Shown here in pieces: positions 1 to 5,836 of a stretch of DNA of 5,836 nt. Position numbers and translations under genes: made by a program. The first letter of the stretch is position 1. Every line of letters starts with the position of its first letter. Under the pieces are notes generated by a model that made no database searches, was not told the DNA's origin, and saw only the letters and a list, made by a program, of their open reading frames with translations. This stretch comes from Thermoflexibacter sp. Lineage in GTDB: Bacteria > Bacteroidota > Bacteroidia > Cytophagales > Thermoflexibacteraceae. The stretch covers positions 1 through 5,836 of the forward strand of contig JALOMS010000479.1 of assembly GCA_025455345.1 (NCBI GenBank), read 5' to 3'.

Positions 1-1218
1 CGTAGAGTCGGCAATGTTGTAAAACAGAGAATCGCACTTAGCCTGAAAGTCTTTCCGATAAACTTTGACATTGCGGTAAGCGAAAAGCTCTTTTTTGGGT
101 GTAACTTTCACTTTACTTTCTTTTTTATCAGCACTTTCTTGTATTTTTTCTTTCTTATTGTTATCATTTTTGACTTTTATGTCCTTATTTTTTTCTGCAT
201 TTGCCTCCAGAGTATCAGGCGTTTCGTTGATAGCTATCAAAGTATCCGCAGATACAAAAAGGGTGTCTTTGAAGTTGTCCGAAGGTTTAATCATCACTGC
301 ATTGCCATAGACATCTGAACGGTCATTAATACCGTCATATTTACCCCAATCCCCTAAGATAATTACATTGTCTTTTTTCCCCACAAATTCTACATTTCCT
401 TTGGCTATTCCTTTTTCTAATACTTTGTCATAATCTAAAGAATCTCCACTAATTGTGTATTCTTGGGTATCTATTTTAGCCCTGCCTACAAAAACCGAAG
501 TCCCCATAACAGTATTATAAGTGCCTTTGTCTGCGATAACCACACCTTGTCGTGTACGAACATTGGTACGAGATATAAAATTTACAATTTTAGTATTGGC
601 ATTGTATATCAAAGTATCCGATTCTAATTGGGTATTTGTACTAAAATATTTTACATTTTTTCTAAATGTAGAAACCTTAGTGCCTACATTGTAATAACCT
701 ATCTCACTGGAGAGTGTAGAACTGTCGTCTTGGACTGTACCACCATTATAATAATGAGCTACTTTGGTATTCAAATCATAGTCCAAATAGCGAGTAGTTA
801 CTATCTTTTCTTTATCACGCATGATGACATTGCCGCGAAGACGCGCATAACGCTTATTTCCATCATAATAAAGTGTATCTCCAGTAGTTACCGTACTATC
901 TGCATCTATAAACATGATGTTGCTGTATGCTTCTACTTGATTGCGTTGGACAAACTGATAAGCACTATCACAATACATCATTGTTAGCCCTTGCTTAAAA
1001 AATACTTGAGAAATCACATCTTTTTTGACTTTTCGCACCGACTCGCCATTGATGATATCGCCTATAAGTTCGCTGGAGCCAGGCATCAATTCTATGGGAG
1101 TCCCTTTGGGTGTTTCTTTGGAATTAGGGGATACTTGAGCAAAAATAGAAGTGGGTAATACCATAAAAATCCACGCAAAAGCTATGTAAAACAATAAATT
1201 GCTTAACTTTGATAACAT
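1..1218 (-). CDS. OstA/LptA-like LPS-transport family protein (3' end outside window)
   Basis: The reading frame is open from the ATG at 1218 to the window edge, giving the first 406 residues with no stop. Residues 1-27 form a signal peptide (hydrophobic stretch about 8-26, ending SIFA before Gln28), so the product should be periplasmic or outer-membrane associated. The mature part repeats the OstA-like pattern of short beta strands: MYCDSAY at 81-87, GDTLYYDGN at 113-121 followed by RLRGNV, SDTLIYN at 200-206, GDSLDYD at 258-264 followed by AKGNV, ADTL at 324-327, and CDSLFYN at 395-401. These 'DTL.Y.' blocks and the MYCDSAY motif are characteristic of Bacteroidota OstA-like proteins, related to LptA and the N-terminal domain of LptD, which carry lipopolysaccharide across the periplasm. 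A Lys/Glu/Asn-rich low-complexity stretch lies at about 340-378, between two repeats. Family assignment is firm; the exact role in LPS export is inferred from the family. The gene is divergent from the ABC exporter, and its downstream partner cannot be seen. Confidence 0.9.
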   Translation of the reverse strand, partial: MLSKLSNLLFYIAFAWIFMVLPTSIFAQVSPNSKETPKGTPIELMPGSSELIGDIINGESVRKVKKDVISQVFFKQGLTMMYCDSAYQFVQRNQVEAYSNIMFIDADSTVTTGDTLYYDGNKRYARLRGNVIMRDKEKIVTTRYLDYDLNTKVAHYYNGGTVQDDSSTLSSEIGYYNVGTKVSTFRKNVKYFSTNTQLESDTLIYNANTKIVNFISRTNVRTRQGVVIADKGTYNTVMGTSVFVGRAKIDTQEYTISGDSLDYDKVLEKGIAKGNVEFVGKKDNVIILGDWGKYDGINDRSDVYGNAVMIKPSDNFKDTLFVSADTLIAINETPDTLEANAEKNKDIKVKNDNNKKEKIQESADKKESKVKVTPKKELFAYRNVKVYRKDFQAKCDSLFYNIADST

Positions 1219-1428
1219 GTATAATAAGCGTTAAAGACTAAAAAACAATGATTTAAGATGCAATAATAACAAAGAACAGGCAGATGCTTGTCTATTTAAC
1301 ACTATTTAATCACGGTATCCATCACTTTACTATCTATGGAACTATATAAGTTACAATCCATTGAAATATTACCTCAAAAATCTATTTTCATATGGAATCT
1401 TTACCAGCTTATTTTTGTTTTAGTGATT

Positions 1429-1448
1429 AGTTTGAGCAGGTTCAAACT
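1429..1448. repeat. Inverted repeat (7 bp plus G-T pair, tetraloop)
   Basis: AGTTTGA at 1429-1435 is matched perfectly by TCAAACT at 1442-1448; a G-T pair (1436/1441) closes the stem around a CAGG loop. There is no T-run on either side in either direction, so it does not look like an intrinsic terminator. It could be an operator-like palindrome or a structured leader element, or chance in AT-rich DNA. Confidence 0.4.
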
Positions 1449-1508
1449 CATTAAAAATCTTACCAAAATGATTTAGTTTTCAAAAAACATTTCCTGTTAA
1501 TTCTTCTT

Positions 1509-1538
1509 ACTGATTATATACAATCAGTTTCTTTTTTT
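1509..1538 (+). terminator. Possible weak intrinsic terminator (plus strand)
   Basis: ACTGATT at 1509-1515 pairs perfectly with AATCAGT at 1522-1528 around a 6-base loop, and is followed on the plus strand by a T-rich run with a single C interruption up to 1538. The shape fits a rho-independent terminator, but the stem has only two G-C pairs, so it would be weak. No plus-strand gene ends just upstream inside the window, so it may be a relic of one, or coincidental. Confidence 0.35.
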
Positions 1539-1659
1539 ATTGTATTCTCGTGTATATCAAGAAAATAGTATTTACAAAACCACAAAATAGACCTAAGTCT
1601 ATATACTTAAACTTACAAAATCAAAACATCAATGAAGAATCCCTACTTTTCAATGTTAG

Positions 1660-1761
1660 TATCAAGCAAATCCTTGGCTTTTTGGTTGGTTTGTTGGCTC
1701 CTTTCAAAAAAATGGAATACAAAATGCTTTAGAATATGCTTGGATATTTGGTATAAGCTAT
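1660..1761 (+). pseudogene. In-frame remnant of the ABC exporter N-terminus, no start codon
   Basis: The frame of the ABC exporter stays open 34 codons upstream of its first ATG (1762), back to a TAG at 1657 and a TGA at 1633. This stretch reads as protein: NPWLFGWFVGSFQKNG followed by ALEYAWIFGISY runs smoothly into the GLHFLGW segment that begins the annotated product, and it fits the end of the first extracellular loop and the first half of transmembrane helix 2 of an ABC exporter. It contains no ATG, GTG or TTG. The upstream sequence, in any plus-strand frame, offers no hydrophobic helix suitable as TM1, so the break with the ancestral gene probably lies around 1640-1665. A frameshift, for example at the seven-A run 1706-1712, is a less likely alternative. 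Confidence 0.55.
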
Positions 1762-3351
1762 ATGGGACTACACTTTTTAGGCTGGGCTTTTCATGGACCT
1801 GCACGTGTACTGGAGCGCGACCTTGCCTTCCGTCTAAGTAAGAATTATTTAGAAGAGCTTTATCACCAAACCCTGCATTTGCCTACCAAGTGGCACCAAG
1901 ACAATCACAGTGGTTCTACGATTAATCGTATTCGCAAGGCTTATGAGGCATTAAAAGATTTTTTTGAAAATGGGTTTATGTATGTGTATGCCTTTGCTAA
2001 GTTTTTTATGTCCTTTGCAATGATGCTTTACCTTACACCTCTTTATGGAAGTGTCGGGGTAATTTTAGGGATTATTACCATTTATATCATCTATAAGTTC
2101 GATAATCCTTTTATGAAGGCTCTCAACGAGAACAATGAGAAACAGCATATTGTTTCTGCTACGCTTTTTGATAGCCTTTCCAATATCATTACTGTCATTA
2201 CCTTGCGCTTAGAAAAACGTATGCAAATCGGACTTATGCAAAAAGTGCAAGACGTTTTTCCGCCTTTCAGCCGCCAAGTCAGAATTAACGAATGGAAGTG
2301 GTTTTCAGCAGATATGATGGTTGGGTTGGTGTATGTAGTGGCGGCAGTGGGTTTTGTCTATCAAAACTATGAGGAAGGCAAATCCTTTACAAAGTTAGGA
2401 GAGTTAGTGGCGTTACTTGGCTATGTCAATCAGTTCACCAGTGTATTTCACGACATTGCTTGGCAATACACGCAAATCGTGCAGTATCATACCGAAGTGC
2501 AAAGTGTAGAAAATATACAACAAGCCTTCAAAGAACACCATAGACCAGATGAAAATACTTCATTACCCGCACATTGGAAGAAAATAGAAATCAGTAACTT
2601 GAATTTTTCTCACCAAGAAATATACAACGAAACTGCCAAAGCACATAGTTTGCACAACCTCAAAATTCTGATAGAGAAAGGCAAACGAATTGCTTTTATT
2701 GGTGAAAGTGGCAGTGGGAAAAGTACGCTCTTGGCTCTCTTGCGCGGGCTGTATGAGCCTGAAAGTGTGCAAATTGGCATTGATGGGAAAGTGCAAAACG
2801 AGTTAGGTGTGTTGTCTGATACAGTAACACTTTTCCCCCAAGAGCCTGAAATTTTTGAAAATACCATTGCCTATAATATTACTTTGGGTTTGCCTTTTTC
2901 AGAGGAAGACATCATGCAAGTTTGCGAAGTGGCTCATTTTGCAGAAGTAGTAGGAATGTTGCCCAAAGGTTTGGAATCCAATATCCAAGAAAAAGGTGTA
3001 AATCTTTCGGGTGGGCAAAAGCAAAGATTGGCATTGGCAAGGGGGATTTTGGCGGCAAAAGGAAGCGAGATTGTTCTCTTGGACGAGCCTACGAGTAGTG
3101 TCGACCCCAAGACCGAAGTACAGATTTATGACCGACTTTTTGAAGAATTTAGAGGGAAAGCCGTACTTTCTTCTCTGCATCGCTTGCACCTCCTGACCAA
3201 GTTTGACTATGTGTATGTCTTGCAAAACGGCAGGGTAGCAGATGAGGGAACATTTGAAAATCTAAGGGCAAACAGTCCTATTTTCCAAGAACTATGGAAA
3301 CATCAGGAAGAGGCGCAGTCAGTTATAGAAAATGAATGGGCAACTGTCTAA
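1762..3351 (+). CDS. ABC exporter (fused permease/ATPase), apparently 5'-truncated
   Basis: The product is a type-1 ABC exporter half-transporter: membrane domain first, ATPase domain second, expected to work as a dimer in the inner membrane. Hydrophobic segments lie at about 1-10 (end of TM2), 71-91, 94-112, 184-201 and 211-232. The ATPase domain has every catalytic motif: Walker A GESGSGKST at 314-322, Q-loop Gln360 in LFPQEPEIFENTI, signature LSGGQ at 415-419, Walker B IVLLDE at 437-442 with catalytic Glu442, D-loop SSVD at 445-448, and switch His473. The A-loop aromatic position (after NLNF) carries His284 where Tyr is usual. At 529 residues it is 50-80 short of usual half-exporters, and TM1 is absent; reading frame continues upstream without a start (see 1660-1761), and no ribosome site precedes ATG 1762, which sits inside TM2. 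The ATPase part is intact, so the truncation looks recent, or is a sequencing or assembly error. The substrate cannot be told from sequence. Confidence 0.85.
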   Translation: MGLHFLGWAFHGPARVLERDLAFRLSKNYLEELYHQTLHLPTKWHQDNHSGSTINRIRKAYEALKDFFENGFMYVYAFAKFFMSFAMMLYLTPLYGSVGVILGIITIYIIYKFDNPFMKALNENNEKQHIVSATLFDSLSNIITVITLRLEKRMQIGLMQKVQDVFPPFSRQVRINEWKWFSADMMVGLVYVVAAVGFVYQNYEEGKSFTKLGELVALLGYVNQFTSVFHDIAWQYTQIVQYHTEVQSVENIQQAFKEHHRPDENTSLPAHWKKIEISNLNFSHQEIYNETAKAHSLHNLKILIEKGKRIAFIGESGSGKSTLLALLRGLYEPESVQIGIDGKVQNELGVLSDTVTLFPQEPEIFENTIAYNITLGLPFSEEDIMQVCEVAHFAEVVGMLPKGLESNIQEKGVNLSGGQKQRLALARGILAAKGSEIVLLDEPTSSVDPKTEVQIYDRLFEEFRGKAVLSSLHRLHLLTKFDYVYVLQNGRVADEGTFENLRANSPIFQELWKHQEEAQSVIENEWATV

Positions 3352-3359
3352 GTATTAAA

Positions 3360-3401
3360 AAAGCCTACATAAAATAGCTTTCTCTATCCTATGTAGGCTT
3401 T
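3360..3401. terminator. Bidirectional intrinsic terminator between convergent genes
   Basis: A perfect 12-bp inverted repeat (AAAGCCTACATA at 3360-3371 and TATGTAGGCTTT at 3390-3401) encloses an 18-base loop in which ATAG/CTAT can pair further. On the minus strand the stem ends in a run of six T (3357-3362 read in reverse), so it is the stronger terminator for the sigma-factor cluster; on the plus strand only three T follow, but it begins 9 bases after the ABC exporter stop codon and probably ends that transcript too. Confidence 0.85.
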
Positions 3402-3421
3402 GATAATCAATAATATATGTT

Positions 3422-4489
3422 TTAATCCTCGAACTTTACACTACCATAACGAGTAGTTACTTCTACGCTTGCTCCCGAATTTTTCTTACCCACATAACCT
3501 TCATATTCTTTAGACATATTAGACTCTATTTGCTTGAATATTTGAGAGCTACTTAGTCCATTTTTAAAACCACCATAAGATGTATTTACTTTGAAATCAA
3601 ATATTGCTCCTTGTTCAAAAGTCAAATCAAAAGAGGTATAACTTCCTTCAATATCTATTTTTTCAAAGCCTTTGGATACCTTTTCTATGGTAAATCCACC
3701 TCCATACTTTGCCTCCATCACGAAGGACTTGGTCAATTGACGAATCCTCACTCCAGAATAACCTATTTTGCCTCTAATGATACCTGCGCTTTCCTCTACC
3801 CTTATTTCTCCATAACGAACATCAGCTTGCAAAGTACCAACTCGGTCAAATACGATTTTTCCGTAGGCATTGTCCAACTCCAAGTTGCCTCCATTGCGAA
3901 TTTTGGCATCGCTATAACTAATTTTCAGATTACCTTTCTCTATTTCTTCGCTATCAATCCCGCCGTAAGCTACTTCTATATTTTTACTTACTCCTGTGAT
4001 ACGGTTTGTGCGGAGTTTTCCATACTTTACAGATAGCTCTAATTCGCCTGTAAAATTATCTATAAAAGCGGCACCATACTTATTTGTCAATTTCAAAGGA
4101 TTTCCTTTGGGCATATTTACAACATAATTGATTTCAAAACCGCGATTGTTATTGATATTGACATTACTTCCAGCGATTTGAGTTTCGAAGGTAATAAAAC
4201 TACCACTTTTACCATATTTGATATTGATACGTTCGAGTTCTTCTTGCGCTCTGCTGGCAGAGCTTGCCCATGCTTTGATGGTTATTTCTACGGTAATTTC
4301 ATTCTTATCCCAAGTATAAATATCAACTTTTCCATGTCTGTTGTTAATATCCAATTTGTCAGAAGACGAAACTTGGTATTTTTCAGAAATCTTTTTTGTT
4401 ACTTCCTCGAATGGACTTGCTACCACATTAGTAAAAAAAATCAGACTGATACAAGCCCACAGGAAAATGATATATTTTAAGGTTTTCAT
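3422..4489 (-). CDS. Exported DUF4097-like beta-repeat ('YG' repeat) protein
   Basis: The product has 355 residues and begins with a signal peptide (MKT, hydrophobic core about 6-22, cleavage near VVAS-P at 21-26), so it is exported to the periplasm or cell surface. The rest is predicted to be nearly all short beta strands around a recurring Tyr-Gly (or Tyr-Ser/Thr) turn. Turn Tyr residues are at 138, 156, 175, 192, 209, 226, 244, 262, 284, 305 and 348, mostly 17-22 apart, with a related RHGKVDI at 51-57 near the front and RYGSVKFED closing the protein. This fits the DUF4097 family of beta-strand-repeat proteins, probably a beta-helix-like solenoid. Residues 78-92 look like one helical interruption (ASRAQEELERI). 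No enzyme motif is visible and the molecular function is unknown. It is the last gene of the sigma-factor cluster, 61 bp after the membrane protein gene, so it is probably a partner or output of that regulator. Family call good, role inferred. Confidence 0.85.
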   Translation of the reverse strand: MKTLKYIIFLWACISLIFFTNVVASPFEEVTKKISEKYQVSSSDKLDINNRHGKVDIYTWDKNEITVEITIKAWASSASRAQEELERINIKYGKSGSFITFETQIAGSNVNINNNRGFEINYVVNMPKGNPLKLTNKYGAAFIDNFTGELELSVKYGKLRTNRITGVSKNIEVAYGGIDSEEIEKGNLKISYSDAKIRNGGNLELDNAYGKIVFDRVGTLQADVRYGEIRVEESAGIIRGKIGYSGVRIRQLTKSFVMEAKYGGGFTIEKVSKGFEKIDIEGSYTSFDLTFEQGAIFDFKVNTSYGGFKNGLSSSQIFKQIESNMSKEYEGYVGKKNSGASVEVTTRYGSVKFED

Positions 4490-4550
4490 TTTTTTATTTT
4501 TAAATAATTCGTATTGTAAATTAACTATTAAATTATTGATAATAAATTGT

Positions 4551-5141
4551 TTAAAGATTTTTGCCTTTTTTAGCTTCTTTGATTTTCTCTATTTCTTTCA
4601 ACACTTCCAACTGTTGGTTCAGCAAATCAATCCTAATCTGTAAGTTTCTTACCATCTCACTAATAACCAGCTCGTTACTATTTGTTGAAAGTTCCTTTTT
4701 TAGTTCTTTATATGCCAAGTCTAACTCCCTCATGTACTTGTCTGCCTCACTATCAGTTTTGATTCCTTCCGAATAAAACTTTTTGACCTCTTGACTTTTT
4801 TGCTCTATTTGGGTAAAATAAAACTGCTCTGCTTCTGCTAATTCTGGATTGATATTTTCTAAAGCAATAGTTTCTATATGACTTTTATTATTGGCAATAA
4901 TTTTATTATTTTTTGAATTATAATAAACCTGAAAAGTTATCATACACACTATCAGTCCCGTAAACACAGCCGCCATTTGCCAAATTCGCGTAATAGGCAC
5001 AAGCCTGACTTGCTTGTTTGCTTGCTGTTTTGCGTCCAAACTTGCGGAGATTCTTTCCCATACCTGCTCGTTTGGCTCTTCGGCATCAAATGCTTCTCTT
5101 TCGTTGCGAATATATTTTTCAAATTTGTCCATAATATTCAT
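4551..5141 (-). CDS. Single-pass membrane protein, probable anti-sigma factor
   Basis: This 196-residue protein has three parts. Residues 1-50 are hydrophilic and probably cytoplasmic, with the pattern DKFEKYIRNEREAFDAEEP then VWERI, an opening common to Bacteroidota proteins encoded next to ECF sigma factors. Residues about 53-72 form one transmembrane helix (IWQMAAVFTGLIVCMITF core). Residues 95-193 are a charged, heptad-like helical region, probably a periplasmic coiled coil. The only cysteine is Cys66 inside the membrane helix, so the zinc-binding His/Cys motif of classical ZAS anti-sigma factors is missing. Position between an ECF sigma gene (30 bp gap) and the YG-repeat gene, single helix and topology support an anti-sigma role; direct sigma binding is inferred. 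The start could be Met1 (5141) or Met4 (5132); both follow the same A-run with no Shine-Dalgarno sequence, and the family pattern begins at Met4. Confidence 0.75.
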   Translation of the reverse strand: MNIMDKFEKYIRNEREAFDAEEPNEQVWERISASLDAKQQANKQVRLVPITRIWQMAAVFTGLIVCMITFQVYYNSKNNKIIANNKSHIETIALENINPELAEAEQFYFTQIEQKSQEVKKFYSEGIKTDSEADKYMRELDLAYKELKKELSTNSNELVISEMVRNLQIRIDLLNQQLEVLKEIEKIKEAKKGKNL

Positions 5142-5171
5142 TTTTTTTTATTATTTGGTTGAATGATGATA

Positions 5172-5771
5172 TTATATCTTTTTAAGAATTTCTTGTAATT
5201 TCTTTTTTGCCCTATTGTATTGGGATTTTGAGGTTGATACGGAAATTCCCATGATTTCTGCAATTTCTTGATGGTCATACCCTTCTAAGAGATACAAAGA
5301 GAATACTATACGAAATCCATCGGGAAGTTGGGCTATAGCCTTGCGAATCTGCTCCGCTTGGTAGCTTGTTTCTTCTGCTATACCAGCCTCTTGATAGCTA
5401 TCGTCTTCATAATCATCACTTTCCTCTATTTCAGAAAATTGTAATTTCCTCTTGCGTACTTGATTGAGTGCCGCATTGATGACGATTCTTTTTAACCATG
5501 CTCCAAAAGCGGCTTCATTCCTATAGCTTTCTATCTTCTCAAAAACTATCAAGAAAGCCTCTTGCAAAACATCTTCCGCTTCTAAGCTATTCCCTGTTAT
5601 TCTCAAACAAATATTATACATTGCTTTGGCGTATAATTTGTAGATTTCGTACTGCGCCTTCCTATCACCTCTTTTACAACGCAAGATGACTTGCTCGTGG
5701 GAATTGTGATATTGGGTCATATCCACGACTTTGGTCATATTTACTTTTGATAAATTCAGCGAAACTTGCAT
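5172..5771 (-). CDS. ECF-type RNA polymerase sigma factor (sigma-70 family)
   Basis: This is a two-domain extracytoplasmic-function sigma factor of 199 residues, directing RNA polymerase to a specific promoter set. Region 2 spans about 41-110: YKLYAKAMYNICLRITG, then the AEDVLQEAFLIVF motif (65-77) that contacts core polymerase and the -10 element, then FGAWLKRIVINAALNQVRKRK. A strongly acidic linker (about 115-135, EESDDYEDD core) leads to region 4 at about 141-195, with AIAQLPDGFRIVFSLY and the helix-turn-helix HQEIAEIMGISVSTSKSQYN (167-186) that reads the -35 element. Length and domain order are normal for the family. Three starts are possible: Met1 (5771), Met12 (5738) and Met18 (5720). 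The usual family distance before region 2 favours Met18 (MTQYHNSHEQ), so the first 17 residues may be untranslated leader. It is the first gene of a same-strand set with the probable anti-sigma and YG-repeat genes. The signal it responds to cannot be seen; autoregulation is common in such clusters but not shown here. Confidence 0.93.
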   Translation of the reverse strand: MQVSLNLSKVNMTKVVDMTQYHNSHEQVILRCKRGDRKAQYEIYKLYAKAMYNICLRITGNSLEAEDVLQEAFLIVFEKIESYRNEAAFGAWLKRIVINAALNQVRKRKLQFSEIEESDDYEDDSYQEAGIAEETSYQAEQIRKAIAQLPDGFRIVFSLYLLEGYDHQEIAEIMGISVSTSKSQYNRAKKKLQEILKKI

Positions 5772-5836
5772 TGGGAAGTTGTTTTAATTTTTTTACTTTC
5801 TAAACGAAAGACACAAAAAAAAATAAGAGAGTTGCA

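Larger units (their letters stand above)
1219..1659. other. Intergenic region between OstA-like gene and ABC exporter, with short hairpins
   Basis: I find no convincing gene here. The stretch is strongly AT-rich with frequent stops; the longest frame opens at an ATG at 1550 and runs to 1732, but its product has unusual composition (Asn/Gln/Lys-rich) and resembles no family I know. Three hairpins are visible: 1276-1291 (6 bp with one G-T pair, 4-base loop) in the leader of the OstA-like gene, 1429-1448 and 1509-1528 (listed separately). The region should hold the promoter of the OstA-like gene, but I could not find a clean match to the Bacteroidota TTG / TAnnTTTG promoter pattern. It may also contain the decayed or deleted 5' end of the ABC exporter gene. 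Confidence 0.6.

Noticed and set aside
628..987. Open frame of 119 codons on the plus strand inside the OstA-like gene
   Set aside because: It lies opposite a well-supported minus-strand gene with clear family motifs; the translation is an antisense shadow with no recognisable domain.
1539..1575. TTG followed by TA-rich sequence as a promoter for the ABC exporter
   Set aside because: Spacing (23 bases) and the second box do not match the Bacteroidota TTG / TAnnTTTG pattern well enough.
1550..1732. Open frame of 60 codons upstream of the ABC exporter
   Set aside because: Low-complexity Asn/Gln/Lys-rich product with no family resemblance, and it overlaps the exporter's own upstream reading frame; kept only as a frameshift hypothesis.
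2899..3225. Minus-strand open frame of 108 codons inside the ABC exporter
   Set aside because: It is antisense to the signature and Walker B coding region, whose sequence is constrained by the exporter; no independent evidence for a gene.
3611..4036. Plus-strand open frame of 141 codons inside the YG-repeat gene
   Set aside because: It mirrors the repeat-encoding minus strand; the product is Phe/Tyr-rich as expected from the reverse of the repeats, with no start signal or domain.
5796..5810. Five-base inverted repeat CTTTC/GAAAG upstream of the sigma factor gene
   Set aside because: Too short in AT-rich DNA to support an operator claim, and no promoter boxes could be placed around it.

Overview
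The window looks like a stretch of a Bacteroidota chromosome, probably Cytophagales-like (the order is inference). The DNA is AT-rich, start codons sit behind A-rich leaders with no clear Shine-Dalgarno sequence, and two elements are typical of the phylum: an OstA/LptA-like protein of the Bacteroidota type, and an ECF sigma factor / small one-helix membrane protein / DUF4097-like protein gene set.

Layout. Bases 1-1218 (minus strand) hold the first 406 codons of an OstA-like periplasmic protein of the lipopolysaccharide-export family; its 3' end lies outside the window. Bases 1219-1659 have no convincing gene and contain three short hairpins. Bases 1660-3351 (plus strand) encode an ABC exporter half-transporter with a complete nucleotide-binding domain. 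Its 5' end appears to be lost: protein-like reading frame continues 34 codons upstream of the only usable ATG (1762) to a stop at 1657, and the first transmembrane helix is missing. A 12-bp perfect inverted repeat (3360-3401) between this gene and the next convergent gene looks like a shared bidirectional terminator.

Bases 3422-5771 (minus strand) form a three-gene, same-strand cluster that reads, in transcription order, ECF sigma factor, single-pass membrane protein (probable anti-sigma factor without a zinc motif), and an exported protein built of about 17-22-residue 'YG' beta repeats. The gaps are 30 and 61 bp and the cluster ends at the shared terminator, so it is probably one operon. The plausible working model is that the sigma factor is held by the membrane protein and that the exported repeat protein is part of, or an output of, the same envelope-sensing circuit; only the identities and arrangement are visible here, the circuit is inferred.

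No RNA genes, CRISPR arrays, insertion sequences or attachment sites were seen. Nothing in the window is clearly a new biological system; the points most worth checking are the decapitated ABC exporter and the sigma / membrane protein / YG-repeat cluster.
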